Of a stretch of DNA of 64,000 bases, positions 20,948 to 32,438 are shown one piece after another. Within the stretch, counting starts at the first letter, position 1. Every line of letters begins with the position of its first letter. This DNA comes from Podospora pseudoanserina. Lineage: Eukaryota > Ascomycota > Sordariomycetes > Sordariales > Podosporaceae. The notes under the pieces are model-generated. The model ran no database searches. It was not told the DNA's origin and saw only the letters and a list, made by a program, of their open reading frames with translations. The position numbers and the translations under genes are program-made. Where the stretch lies: positions 1,922,001 to 1,986,000 of the forward strand of contig NW_026946671.1 in the NCBI RefSeq assembly GCF_035222485.1. Direction: 5' to 3'.

Positions 20948-23808
20948 TCTGGCCAACCTTTCCACGATGCTTGATGTTGCACGGCGTTACCAGCAAGGAG
21001 GTTCCAGACGGTTTTTGTAGCTTAGGTACGCCGTTTGTCCAACCTCCAACCCCCGCATCCCGACCAATGTCAACATGAAGTGGTCGCCGTCGTTGACAGC
21101 CCGATGTTCCGATCCGATGCAGTTGCGCCTCATGAGGGGCAGATACCGGCCACCAACGACAGGCCAGGGACTTGTGAACTGAGAAGGGCATAAAAGTCCG
21201 ATGACCATGGTTTCCATTGGATGGGAGGTGGGTGCAGAAAGGTGCGGTATCACCAACCCCGCATCAAACCTTGATAAGGCGACCCAGCTTTCTTATCAAC
21301 CCAAGCAACCTTATCAGCACTTCCAGCTTGGAAACAACGTCTCATATCGGATCCCGAGTTATCGTCGGTATGCGGGAATGATTCGGAATTTTCAGCATCT
21401 TCACTGATAGATGCAGTGATCAAAATCACATGATAGGGGAACGCCTTGCTCAAGACAGTGATGTGAGCGGAATACTTTTCTGGGGATGAGGGCTATGATT
21501 AAAGAAAGAAGAATTACTTCTTGCTGGCACTGAATACCTACCTGTTTCTTCACAGTGACTATTTATGACCGCTTACATTTGGACAATGCGCGACTGCGAA
21601 CATCATGAACCGTGAAATCAATGCAAAGGTATATAGCATAGGTAGGTGATGTTGAGCAGTTGGGAGAGGAGGACATTTCTGCCAAAGTCATCGTCAAGAG
21701 ACGAAGACAAGAGCCATCACTAACGGCGGAACCTCCTGCCCCAACTTCAACCTTGGCCTTGTTTGATGAGGCTGCCTAGGCATGTACACTAGTCTATTTC
21801 CTCCACTAAGACTGTCTCTTGCACAGTGATCAGTACGTTCCCCTCTTCAAGGTTCCATCAACCGCCAGATACACATATGAGGTGGCTGGACACCGTTATA
21901 CGCTGACTGTGACGGTGTGTCACCATTCTCTGTTGGAATACCGGAGGTAAGGTAATAGAGCTATTTGGTGCTTTTAAGGCCTATCAGCTGCCTTTCGAGT
22001 GGGTTTGAGCTAGTTATCCTCCGAGACTGCAGTCTGTTATGTTTGAGAGATGCACAGTGCTTGATCGTTTCTGAGGCATTCCCAGGGACAGTCGTCATAA
22101 TTTTGGCAGCCATAGAGTGCTTGCGTGTTCCGCGGGCCATTGCAGATTGTTACGGCTATGGGAATGCTTTGGGCGGTTCTATAAAGACTCTTGTAGATGA
22201 AAGATAGCTGGGGAAGAAATGAATCATCTGCCAAGTGTCTTGGAGCCGCGCCATCAGTCGGTCTTGTGTACAGCGCGGCTGACGGATGGGATGGTACTGC
22301 AAACACGATCGGCCGTTTCGGGTCAATTTGATTACGCGTCCTATCATATCTACGGAAATTCTTGCGGTTCATCTCTTTATCACACCTGTGGATGAACAAT
22401 CAATGGTCTTCTGGTCATCGGGAAACGGGATGTGGCCAGCAAAGACAGTGTAATCAATTCTTCAATACTGCCACCAACATGTCCCCTTGTTGATGCCAGC
22501 GTCTGGTAAGGATGGGGGAGTAACTCAGCTGGAGAAGGAATGCGCCGTGGTCGGCTTCTAGCAGAATTGAAAAACGGGCCTTGATTGTTTACTTCCCCTG
22601 AGAAAAGCCGATTGGTGGTTCTACCATTTCGCCAAGACATCTGGTTCCAGGAACTGATGACCCACGACTACCAACTCCGCCGGGACGAGGATTGTTCACT
22701 ATGGAGCCGTCAAGCATTGCGTACGTCCGGCTCTGCGGGCGGCAAATAGCCCTCCTGTTGGAAGACTGTTGATCCAAGACGTGATGAGATGGTTAATATG
22801 GCAATGTTGCCATCCGACACTGCTATATCATTAGGCGGTCTGTTTAGCCGCATGCGCTTATCCGCGAGATACAGGAAATGGCACAATGGCTCCCCAGATT
22901 CCCAGGCTTCCCAGTGTCCTGGTCGAGGGCGTTCGAGCGTTGGATGGCCCCCCTTTGATGTCACCAATCGTCACAATGTTACCACTCCGCATCGCGATCG
23001 TTCGGCAGTTAACGAACCGCTGTCACGCACACTACCAAGATATCCTCCGAGGCTAGTGAGAAGCGAGGGGGAGCATTCCGTTGTGGTGTGTGACAACTGC
23101 TTGTGTTGGATGGGGAAAGGTCGACTTTGTCGAGGGAAAAAGGTGTACACCTCTCTCATTTTCGAGTCCATGTGACACGACCCAGCGAACCTGCACAATC
23201 AACTTTGTTTTAATTGTCGATCATTGTCTCACTTACTCGCACCAATCGGCTGAGAAACAGGCGTTTTTGCGTGTAATAATCGTCATATCACGATATTCTG
23301 ATAATATCATAGACCTTTACCGCATCCAGCAATTGCCGCCTCTTGTCCCCTCTCGCTTAGAACAGCCTCTCCTCACTTGCCCTGGGATCAGCCGTTCTAG
23401 GAGCAGAGCCGATTGGGACATTTGCTATAGCACGTCATGTATGCGTTCTAGAATCCCTGGGCGGACTACACATTGCCATGCCCGGAGTGGACTTTTTCCA
23501 GATTGACTTACGTCTATCACTGATGCTCATGATCGTGACAAGACCTCGCGTGAACGCGGCCCCCCACATTCCCGAAGATGATGTACCGATCGAAGAGTAT
23601 TGAGATGACCAAGTCAGCAAGCAGTTCACATGATCGAAGGTGAAAAGGAAAGCTCGAGGAGGGGATTCAGGTATATAACAGCCACTCCTTTCCACTGCCA
23701 AACCTGAATTCCTCTTTTCTCATCACCCTCGGACAAGCCTCTCTGTCTTACCTCTCAACAGTCAGACCAACCAAGCTTCAACGCTCCACCCCAGCAAGAA
23801 ACTTCAAG
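20948..23808. other. 2.9 kb intergenic region, no gene supported
   Basis: Several frames of 60-149 codons occur on both strands, but none has a domain, good start context and credible composition together. Its right end is the promoter of the Lys/Gly-repeat gene, with a TATA-like GGTATATAAC at about 23670 and a pyrimidine-rich leader from 23690 to 23760. Confidence 0.4.
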
Positions 23809-24219
23809 ATGCATCTTTCCAAGTTCTTGATCACGGCCATCTTCGCGGCCCCGTACGTTGCGGCCCTCGCCGTGCCCGTCCAGGACGCCTACAACGGCGA
23901 CATCGAGGCCCGCTACGCCGAGCCTGAGGCACTCCCCATCGCCGCTGTCGATGTCGACGCCGCCGAGGTGACCGGCATTGATGTTGACGCCGACGTAACC
24001 GGCAAGGGCAAGGGCAAGAAGGGCAAGAAGGGCAAGAAGGGCAAGGGAAAGAAGGGTAAGGGCAAGGCTAAGGGCAAGGGCAAGGCTAAAGGCAAGGGAA
24101 AGGCCAAGGGAAAGGGAAAGGCGAAGGGAAAGGGTCCCGCTAAGCCTCCCGCCAAGGGCAAGGGAAAGGCCAAGGGCAAGGGCAAGGGCCCCAAGGAGGA
24201 GGGTGAGGCTGCTGAGTAA
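23809..24219 (+). CDS. secreted lysine/glycine-repeat protein, 136 aa
   Basis: The single exon starts at the ATG at 23809 (context caagATGC). Residues 1-20 (MHLSKFLITAIFAAPYVAAL) are a signal peptide. An acidic segment with many Asp, Glu and Ala residues runs to about residue 65. From there to about residue 130 the chain is almost only Lys and Gly, with some Ala and Pro: KGKGKK and KGKAKG units (GGCAAGGGCAAGGCTAAG-type DNA repeats). A short acidic tail, EEGEAAE, ends it. An acidic pro-part before a highly basic tract could keep the basic part neutral until processing, which is inference. The protein may be a wall component, a nucleic-acid or chitin binder, or an effector; no family is recognised. 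Confidence 0.8.
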   Translation: MHLSKFLITAIFAAPYVAALAVPVQDAYNGDIEARYAEPEALPIAAVDVDAAEVTGIDVDADVTGKGKGKKGKKGKKGKGKKGKGKAKGKGKAKGKGKAKGKGKAKGKGPAKPPAKGKGKAKGKGKGPKEEGEAAE

Positions 24220-24552
24220 ATAATTCGCACCCACAACTTCGAGTGATCTTCTTTGACGAAGACATGAAACACAGAGGATGGGGTGAATGACTGGCCAGTC
24301 AACGTGGTGGATGTCGATTGCTTGTATTTACTTTCTACATTGCTTCCTGGAAAGGCTAGTGAATGACTCGGACGACGGTCCGAACGCCATGATGTACATT
24401 TCCACGCTTTGCGAGCGTCAGACAATCAAGAACTTCTGATGTTGCTGTGAAGTACGCAGTATCAAGATAATGATGTGATTGTTGTATTATCCAAAAAGCA
24501 TGCAAGTCGTGAAACGGCGTGAACACAGCCCTTACTTGATAGATTCACTCCA

Positions 24553-26180
24553 TCAGGGATCTGCTTCGTCATCATCCGTTTCAACTTCAACCCAGTTCAA
24601 ACCCTCACAGGGCCTTTGCCAAAGCTCAGAGTCGCCCAGCTCAGCCGGGTATGTCCCGGCTACACCAAGTATGCACTCATCAAGACCATGGATGGTCTTG
24701 AGATTGGGAAGCTTCTCTTCCTTTTGCGCCAGCAGCTCATCGACATGTGCATCAACTTGAGCAAACTTTCCCTTCTCGTAGCCATACAACTTCAAACTCT
24801 CCAGATTCGGCGGCAAAAGATCAACAAGTCGATGCTTGAGAGTACGGATCGTGACTTTGTACTTGCATGTGTCATCGTAGCCAAGGATATTTCCAATTCT
24901 CTGTGTGACGTGTTAGTAAGCCTGTCATCCAACATCAAGAGCAGAGCTCTGGGCATGATACATACAATGCTCAAGTCTTTCAACTTAGTAAAATCCTTCA
25001 TGGAACCAATCGACCCGCCTTCGTAGTCAAACGTGTCAGGCAAATCCACCGCATAGAGAGGCAGGTCTTCCTCCTTGTCCCCACTGAACGATCGATCCAA
25101 ATCGAGATATTTTGCATCCGGCGGAGGAGTGTGACCTCCTCCTCTTCCGGTGTCACTCTGACTACCTCCATATTTGCCATAATAGTACTCAGGGTATTCA
25201 TCCTTCTGGTGCTCCAACAAGGCCGGGCGGTGCTTATCGTACTTCGAGGGATCAGAGAGTCGAGCGTCCAAATCCAGAACCTGCAGGCTGTCCTTGTGCT
25301 GCAGAAGACACTTGCTCACGGTCTTGGGTTTCACGTCGTCTGTATACGCGCCATCGGTGGTCCAAAGCCCGGCATTGGAAAAGGAAAAGTGAGTGAGAGC
25401 CTGGGGGATGCGGATGATGCTGCTGAGAATGGCCCCGGAGATATCAGAGTGGCCAATGGTAATTTTCGAAATGGTAGAAGAAGACTTGGGGGGGAAGGAC
25501 GTATTGTCGGGCTGATAGTCTGAGATAGCCTCGATTTTGACGGTAGAAACTGACGGCAGACGATGAAAGTAGCGAAAGAAGCCAAGGGATCTGACAGTGT
25601 CGTAATTGCACCCATCAATAAGGCAGTGATTAATGGCTTCCACATGGACAACTTCGAGTCTCTGAAGTGTGGGTTCGGTGATTTCCCCGTAGTTGTTTTG
25701 GACGAGGTACTCGTGCAGCAAGGTGCCCAGTATGAGGGTCTCCGGGTTGAAGCGGAGCCGTTTGATGTTGGGACAAAGCGAAATAACGAGAATGGCCAGC
25801 GCCTCATGGTAGTGAGGAATATCAGGCCATCCCGAGTTCCAACGGATGCGCTTCGCTGGGGGCTCATCATCCTGGGTGTTGACCTCAGATTTCGCCTTGT
25901 CTTTCTTTCTCGGGACCCCTTCCAGGATTTTGGTTTTCATATCGTCACTGACCCCAAGGCTCTCGATGTATTTGACCACCAGTTCATGGTCCCCATCATC
26001 CAGAGCAGGATCTGGCTCGCCGTTCATGAAGTGCCCAAATCTCTGGGGAGGGTCGACGATGAACTCTTCCACCAAAAGGGCTGCATCTGGATTCTTGAGC
26101 CAATTGAGGACGAGTTTGGAGCATCGAGTCGCATCCTCGTTGCGCAGGAGGCATACTCGCTTGTAGGATGGCGATGACAT
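24553..26180 (-). CDS. leucine-rich-repeat-like protein of fungal F-box-associated type
   Basis: Two exons (26180-24966, 24900-24553) with a 65-bp intron (GTATGT, CTAAC, CACAG) give 520 aa. The ATG at 26178-26180 is preferred over an extension without ATG. The N-terminal 110 residues are helical and basic (KRIRW near 125 looks like a nuclear signal). From about residue 140 the chain has irregular leucine-rich repeats (CPNIKRLRF, PTLQRLEVVHV, DSLQVLDLDA, FTKLKDLSI, PNLESLKLYGY). It ends in an acidic tail (ETDDDEADP). No clear F-box is present. Proteins of this design are common in fungi and are presumed ubiquitin-ligase adaptors; the assignment here rests on layout only. Confidence 0.8.
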
Positions 26181-26465
26181 GGCTGTCGTACTCGTCTCGA
26201 TGATGTGAAGAGAGAGAGTTAAGAAGCCTGAGCACCTAGGTACGGAGTTTCGTAGTAAGACTGACCGGAGGTGTTTTATGTCTCTTTGCAACAACATATT
26301 GCCAACCTTCTCCTGAACCTCAACACCAGGCAGCAACTGCTAGCTTGAGCCAACCCCACAGTGCTGCCTAGCAACAGTGGGGGCGGGAACATTCAACAGA
26401 TAGGTCACGTGATGGGAAATAGGGGTTTCAGGGGGAACATGCAGTTGTCCCATTGGATGCAGTCG

Positions 26466-28118
26466 TTAGAAAACATCACTGCTCCAAGTCCAGTTGTCCT
26501 GTAACCCTTTGCTGCCTATCATGGCTCTTCCAGGATCGGACTTGGTCTTGTTCTCATCTGGTTTTGGAGACTCCGGTAATGGATACATCCTTCCTTTGGC
26601 CCTATGCCCCTCTATTCCGGGGTCCGATATCACGGGGAGTGTTTCAGGTACCGAAAAATGAACATTCAACCTACTTCTCCCTGCATCTGGGTTCGAAGCT
26701 GAGTTGGGCGACATTGGATTAGCCGCTGGCTCTTTTTTCTGTTCTCCTTTCTCCTTGGATCTTTGCGGCGACGTTGTCTGGGCTTCCACCTTGTTGCCCG
26801 CACATCCTCTTGAACAATGCCGGCAGCATTCGCATTTCCAACCCCTCTCAGGGGGTGCTGGCACAAGCCTCCACAGCCAATCCCACCACCTCTCCTTTCT
26901 TTTGAACTCCTCGGGCCTTGCATTCCACCTCCGTACTCTACGTTCCTCATCACCACCAATGGCGTAAACATTTCCTTGCGTCGCGTACCATATTGCTGCA
27001 ATCATAATCTCCTCCACCACGTCCTCCTCCTCAGACGTCCTCGGGGCGTATACCAACGTCCATCCAACAGGCACTGGTAGTCGTTTTTCCATTACGCCAT
27101 GAAACCAGAACCTGAATATCTTTGAGTCGTTTCCTCCCGCAAGAGGATGCCGCTGCCCCCAACCGGCCTGCAAAACAGTGCTAACATCCTCGGGATGAAG
27201 GTTGACATGCAGTGACCCATCAGCTGCGTGAATATGCGCGATCTCTCCCCCCCATTCGTCTCTCGTGTTAACCGTCCCGGCCGTTCTATCACCGATGTCC
27301 CTGAATAGTCCACGAATCCCGGCTTCCAAGAAAGACATCTTGACCCTCAAATCTCGGGATGATCTGGCCTGGAGCTTTTTTACCATGTCATTCAGCTTGT
27401 AAAACGCGCTGGGTGGCCCTTTCTGGCTGAGCTGCCTTGCAGGTAGCCATCTACTCGTCTTTGGCCTATCTCCCTCTCTTTGCGGAAGACCAAACAGCCT
27501 GCCTCGATAGGGAAGCTCATCCTGCTTGACCTTTGGTGGTTCTAGCATGTTGTTCCATCCTGCCAAGAAGTTCCAGAAGACGAGCTGTAGCCAGCCCCCA
27601 AAGGTTGGCGGGACATCCTCCAAGGTTAGGGACTCGTATTTGTGAAAGGAAGAATAACATGACCAAACAATGGCTGAAAAGACGTAGTACCGAAATAGCC
27701 ACGAGGTTGTGAATATGGAGGTGAACCAGTAGGCCAAGACCATTCCAGCTGCGAATGTGCCGGGGGAAGGCTTGAGCCAAAGACCGACAAGAACCGGGAC
27801 TGAGGCCAGTGAAAAGTCCCATATTACTTCCTCCCAGCTGGTGTAGTGTTGCGGGGCTAGTGTCGCGGTTGCGGCGGTGGTTATGCCAAGGACCCAGCGA
27901 GAGGGGTGGTTGAAGGTGTACATCTTGCGCCGTCGTCTCCGCCGCCAATAACAGGAGAGGCGTGAAGCGTGTCTTCTGTGGCGACTTGGATGCGATGTTG
28001 TGAAGCTCATCAAACAATTGCATGGGGTTTCAAGTTTCAAGCCATGTCTCATAAAGTCATTATGTTCTAGCCGTGCGTCGTCTTTGTTGGCCCAGGTGAC
28101 AGTTTTCTTTGTTCTCAT
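26466..28118 (-). CDS. membrane protein with luciferase-like (DUF5519) domain
   Basis: A single exon of 550 aa starts at the ATG at 28116-28118. A later ATG (MYTFNHPSRWVLG) after an Arg-rich run could also be used. Residues about 75-150 contain two or three hydrophobic helices (VIWDFSLASVPVLVGLWL, GMVLAYWFTSIFTTSWLF). From about residue 290 the chain matches the domain shared with the LuxE-neighbouring luciferase proteins: SLHVNLHPEDVSTVLQAGWGQRHPLAG, FRFWFHGVMEKRLPVPVGWTLVYAPR. A Cys-rich patch (CECCRHCSRGC) and a long polar tail follow. The biochemical role of the domain is unknown and light emission is not implied. Confidence 0.8.
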   Translation of the reverse strand: MRTKKTVTWANKDDARLEHNDFMRHGLKLETPCNCLMSFTTSHPSRHRRHASRLSCYWRRRRRRKMYTFNHPSRWVLGITTAATATLAPQHYTSWEEVIWDFSLASVPVLVGLWLKPSPGTFAAGMVLAYWFTSIFTTSWLFRYYVFSAIVWSCYSSFHKYESLTLEDVPPTFGGWLQLVFWNFLAGWNNMLEPPKVKQDELPYRGRLFGLPQREGDRPKTSRWLPARQLSQKGPPSAFYKLNDMVKKLQARSSRDLRVKMSFLEAGIRGLFRDIGDRTAGTVNTRDEWGGEIAHIHAADGSLHVNLHPEDVSTVLQAGWGQRHPLAGGNDSKIFRFWFHGVMEKRLPVPVGWTLVYAPRTSEEEDVVEEIMIAAIWYATQGNVYAIGGDEERRVRRWNARPEEFKRKERWWDWLWRLVPAPPERGWKCECCRHCSRGCAGNKVEAQTTSPQRSKEKGEQKKEPAANPMSPNSASNPDAGRSRLNVHFSVPETLPVISDPGIEGHRAKGRMYPLPESPKPDENKTKSDPGRAMIGSKGLQDNWTWSSDVF

Positions 28119-28220
28119 CTACACCCACACTTGCTTGGATTCAGCAAGAATCGATTCCCGCATACAGCTTGGCACGAGATCCTTTGTTTCCACCAACGGG
28201 GATCTCTGCCATTTTCCATA

Positions 28221-29459
28221 CTACAGCTCAAACACAAGGCCAGTCTCAGGACCATAATGACCGTCTGCCAGCGCTTGCCACCCAGCCTTATACTTCTCCA
28301 GTCCCTTCTCCCACTTGATCTTGATGGCCGGGATGGCCCCGTCACCGGCAAACCGATCCCAGGCAGCATTTTGCGCATTGTAGTAGGCCTCCGCCGATCC
28401 AAGGTTTGCGATGCCCTTCTCCCGGATCAACCCAGCGTGGACCTGGTAGACATTGCTGGTCGGATCCATAACCTTCCCATATAATACCGGGGGCCGAGTA
28501 GCCGAGGGGTCAGCTCCTACCAAGAGAACAGTGACATTATCTTCCCCAAACTTCTCGTCGAGAGCGGACGCCCAGGTATCAGCCGCTTGACCCCGGGCAG
28601 CAAAATTGACCAACACGATCTTCTGCCCCTTCTTCGCAATCCGCTCAATATCCTCAACCTGCTCATACAGAAGCACCTCATCAAACAGCCCCGTGCTCTC
28701 GCTCAACCCCTTTGACTTCTCCGACCCAACACCGATAACCTTCTCAGGCTGTTCGCCCTCCGGCCTGCCCTTCCTCAACTCATGCGCAAACGACAAGCCA
28801 GTTTTCCCAGACGGCGCCAGCAAAATCACCACGGCCCCCTTGATATCCGCCTTTTTGGCATCCCAGCCATCTCCCCCAGCGGCACCAAACGGATGCGAGG
28901 GCTTGAACCCACCCTCCCAGGCGAAAACATGCTGGTTGAGCATCCACCCCGTTTGCCAGAGGGCATAAAACAACGCACGCAAACCTTTGCTCTCGTTTGA
29001 CTCGTCGCCAAAGACGTGGTAACGGTTGTAGATCGGGTTGAGCCCCTTTCTCAACCCGTTGTCGGGCAGGACGACGTCGTAGTCACCCGGGACGTTCCCC
29101 TCTATGAGTTGGATCTCCTCAACTCTGGTGCCGATGGGCTGGTAACCGAATAATTCTGTTCCGACGGGAAGGGAGGGGATGGTGCTCTCTACTACTTCAG
29201 AGTAGCCCCATGCTGAGATTCGGCAGTGGGTGTCGGGTGAGACCGTGGCCGGCAGAGGCCAGACGTTCCACCACGCTAGGAGGGGATTCCCACCGAGTTT
29301 GGCGTAAGTGAAAGTGTTTGTTGTGAGCGAGATCAGACGGGTCTGGATGCGGACTGAGGATGGGGCTGTCAAAGGGGTCGAGGGCGAGGGGGCGGGGGTG
29401 AGTGATTGGGCGGTGAAGTCGGCTTTGGAGATGATCTGGATTGCATGCGCTTCGGACAT
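28221..29459 (-). CDS. DUF2855 family protein
   Basis: A single exon of 412 aa runs from the ATG at 29457-29459 to a TAG at 28221-28223. Features typical of the family are FTYAKLGGNPLLAWWNVWPLP near residue 50, WGYSEVVES, LPVGTELFGYQPIG, a central YNRYHVFGDESNES, an ALFYALWQTGWMLNQ helix, and a Rossmann-like stretch (AVVILLAPSGKTGLSFAHEL) that recalls the medium-chain dehydrogenase nucleotide fold. The protein is probably a cytosolic reductase-like enzyme. Members occur in fungi and bacteria without a known reaction. The poly-T run at about 29486-29501 lies just upstream of the start. Confidence 0.87.
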   Translation of the reverse strand: MSEAHAIQIISKADFTAQSLTPAPSPSTPLTAPSSVRIQTRLISLTTNTFTYAKLGGNPLLAWWNVWPLPATVSPDTHCRISAWGYSEVVESTIPSLPVGTELFGYQPIGTRVEEIQLIEGNVPGDYDVVLPDNGLRKGLNPIYNRYHVFGDESNESKGLRALFYALWQTGWMLNQHVFAWEGGFKPSHPFGAAGGDGWDAKKADIKGAVVILLAPSGKTGLSFAHELRKGRPEGEQPEKVIGVGSEKSKGLSESTGLFDEVLLYEQVEDIERIAKKGQKIVLVNFAARGQAADTWASALDEKFGEDNVTVLLVGADPSATRPPVLYGKVMDPTSNVYQVHAGLIREKGIANLGSAEAYYNAQNAAWDRFAGDGAIPAIKIKWEKGLEKYKAGWQALADGHYGPETGLVFEL

Positions 29460-29848
29460 CTTGGGCTGAATTCGGCTCGGGGGGTTTTTTTTTTTTTTTG
29501 GTGTGTATTTCCTGAGCTTTTCTTGTGAGTTGATTCGAGTCTGATAAGTCGATGCTTTTTCCTGCTTGGTGATTAAGATCCAGAGAAGAGCCAAGATTTT
29601 GAAGCTGACATGAGTCGTTGGTGGGGACGGTCAGTTCCACTGTGGTAACAAGGCCTTTACATCCGCCATGTCCGGAAATTCAGCTGGTTGATTACAAATG
29701 ATACTAAATGGGCGCAAAAGATATTTCGAACCTCCCTGGACTTGCCGAGCTTTCGTTCGATGCACAGAACTGCACATCTTGCTTGCGGACGCGCGATCTT
29801 CGTTCTTGCACCACCTCTTGGTGTTTGCATTCAAATGTGCAAAACTCT

Positions 29849-29859
29849 GGGTTAGGGTT
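29849..29859 (+). promoter_or_regulatory. telobox
   Basis: GGGTTAGGGTT lies 390 bp upstream of the DUF2855 start, on the strand opposite to that gene. Confidence 0.35.
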
Positions 29860-29927
29860 GTCCTTGATTTCCAGTGGTTCGATGCGCTAGACAACGACAA
29901 CTAGGCACCTTACCATCACTCACCACC

Positions 29928-29974
29928 AGCTGACTAGCAGCTGACTAGCAGCTGACTAGCAGCTGGCCTAGCAT
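29928..29974 (+). repeat. 11-bp tandem repeat AGCTGACTAGC, about four copies
   Basis: Three exact units are followed by a variant, AGCTGGCCTAGC. It is a small minisatellite in intergenic DNA. Confidence 0.8.
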
Positions 29975-30201
29975 TTGACTTTTCTGGTGTATAAAATAGA
30001 TATGAGTCAGCAGCCTGCAGGATATAAGATGTGATGGTCTTGGCTTTTGACGCTTTTGACGCTTTCGTTGGGTCTGATGGTTAGGTAGCGAGAGGGCATA
30101 TTAGTAGGTAGTCGGGAAAATACTTAGATAGATAGTGTCAACTGTTGGTGTTGCTCAAGGGAATCTGACTGCATGATTCCACTGCTCGCCAGATACCTGT
30201 A

Positions 30202-30423
30202 CACGCTGTGGACAAGAAAGCTGGCACTGTGAAAGGACTGAACTATGCCTCGAAGAATAGTTAATAGACTTCAAAAAGTACTTAATATGTCTTAAAAGAT
30301 AGTTAATAGGCCTCAAAGAATGTTGATAAGGCCTGTTTTCTGTTTGAAAGGGTGGAAGTTGATAGTCTTCATGCATATTACTCATTTGCAGTACCAATTA
30401 CCAGGTAGTTTATCCACGACGTG
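30202..30423. mobile_element. MITE-like element with terminal inverted repeats and minisatellite core
   Basis: The left end CACGCTGTGGACAAGAAAGC pairs with the right end, whose reverse complement begins CACGTCGTGGATAAACTACC; both continue to a CACTG/TACTG inner border. Between them lie about four 21-bp units (CTTAAAAGATAGTTAATAGGC type). The flanks read CTGTA and CTATA, a near-perfect 5-bp target duplication. The element has no coding capacity. It matches the copy at 43358 in order and termini. Confidence 0.7.
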
Positions 30424-32438
30424 CTATATCATCCCTTCTTCCAAGACAAACATCGTAGATCTTCATTACAGGTTATCCAAACAAGCTTTTGATGTTCCAC
30501 AAAGCCCTGACACTTGCTTTGAAATCCTTGTTATTATTACACTATCACTGTTCAACGTACCACTAACAGATCAGAAATAACGACACGTCAGGCGTAACGG
30601 AAGCACGTCATGAGTAAAAGAATAGAGACAATTACCATGAATTAAAAGGCTTAAAGATGCTTGCGAACCCACTGGGATGTCAAATAGACTTTCAGTCATA
30701 CAATAGCCCTTGAAAGATGGTCTAAGGCTTTCAGCATTTCCCATCAGCATTTCTCCAACTTGATGGCTTTCATTATGCCGAACGTATCAGATTTTCTAGA
30801 TTTCAACTACAACCACATCAAACGGATGCATATATCATACACCCAGAATATCTTTTGAAGCGGGATCGTCGGCCCGACTCAGTTCACCGGCAGGCAAGAC
30901 AATACACCCCTAGACGCGCTTCTGCCAGAGTTTCGCCTCATAATGTCGTATTGACAGGAGAAAAGTGCACCTGTAGCATAGGACCTGCATACCAGTCCTT
31001 CCCTTCCATCAATCAGTGAACATTGGTCCTGATCTTCTCAAGTCCTGGTTCGGTCGCTTGTTCACCGAGTCGCTCGCTTATTTTTCTCATCCCGTCCCTC
31101 CGATTCGTAGAAGTCTTCAACTAGACCTCGCCTACTCGTCGGCTCCGTCTGCTGCACCACTCCAAAGCTCTTCACCCGTAATGACAGGATCTGGCCCCAA
31201 AGCCTCGGTGATCTTCCGGAGTAAATGCGCTTTCCCAAGGGAAGATCATCCTTTTCCCGCTGCACACCACTCAAGCGTCATGGTGGCCAAGAAAATAGTA
31301 CACGGAACCAAAGGTGATCTGCCGGCCATTCCCCTCCATCCCATTTTGGTCTTTAGTCTAGGTTCTCGGTCGGTTGACCATCCATCGACCCCCTCGCATG
31401 GTTTCAGGAGGTGTACCCTCACTGCAGAGACAGACAGCACACAACCAGATATGCCAAAAGCAGATTCTGCACTACACTTACCATTGCATGCCAATCTCCT
31501 TTTTTCCACATGAAACCTTTGCCTGCCAAAAAGTAAAAAACCTGGAAATTCCAGTCTTCTTCAATGGTTCTTTTTCAGCCACACCCAGAGAACTCGATCT
31601 TCAAATATCATCACCCGCTTACTTGCCCCATGCAACTCTTGATAATGCATATCTTTTTTTCCTGCAAAGTCAGCACTTAATGGATATGTTCCAGTCTTGG
31701 AAGCACAGAATACGGTAATGATCATCACTGCCATCTCACCTCACCCGCCCACCTGGGTCGCATCAACCGCGGCCTGATTCTCGTGTGACCGACTCGGTAT
31801 CTCCCGCAAAGAAATCTGAAAGTCCGCGCCGCAACAGTCTGCTGTGCTTTGCGGGGTAAGAAAAGAGGTTGGGATTCGCGATGGATGGATCAATCCCAGC
31901 AGCTCATCAGGGTTCTCACTCAGCAGGCATCTTGCAAATCTCGGGGGTCAATCATCAGTTCATATCAGGGAAATCCATCGACAATCATTTGAGCAAGGGG
32001 AACCTGCAATGACCCCTGGCACCAGACCTCCGGTGCGCTTTCCATGCCGTCTCCGAGACCCGGGGAGTGGCTCTATCTTTGACAATGCCATTTATTCGCT
32101 TTCGCCTCTGCATTCACATTACGTTACATTTTTGCATGTCACAAGTGGATCTTGAACGCCAGTCATCACCGTTGCATTTCTTCAAGTGGTTTTTTTTTCA
32201 TGAAGCAAAAGAAATGAGAAGCCTGCTGCATAGCTGTATCATCATGTGCTTATACTTTTGCTGGTTCGTCCAAAAGAGCGGGTATCACCATGTGAATGTA
32301 TCTAAACGACAGGACTAGTAGGTATAAAGTGTGTACGTGTATGTGGTATCCAGAAAGAACCAGAAATTGCGTGGCCTTCATGTATTTATATCCACCCTCA
32401 AAATAGTAAAAGAAGAGAAAAGCAAAAAAATCAACTTT
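30424..32438. other. 2 kb intergenic region, no gene supported
   Basis: A 165-codon plus-strand frame at 31016-31513 lacks an ATG start and a recognisable domain. A possible degenerate repeat unit (TTGAAAGATGGTCTAAGGC) occurs near 30708. The right end holds the 3' region of the transporter gene. Confidence 0.4.

Noticed and set aside
23755-24425. Leu/Ala/Ser-rich and Pro/Leu-rich minus-strand frames over the Lys/Gly-repeat gene
   Set aside because: These repeats are the reverse readings of AAGGGC-type codons; the plus frame has a signal peptide and a proper start.
29920-29975. The 11-bp repeats as a CRISPR-like array
   Set aside because: The units are contiguous without spacers, and the genome is fungal.
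31016-31513. 165-codon plus-strand frame
   Set aside because: It has no ATG at the start, no domain and unremarkable composition.
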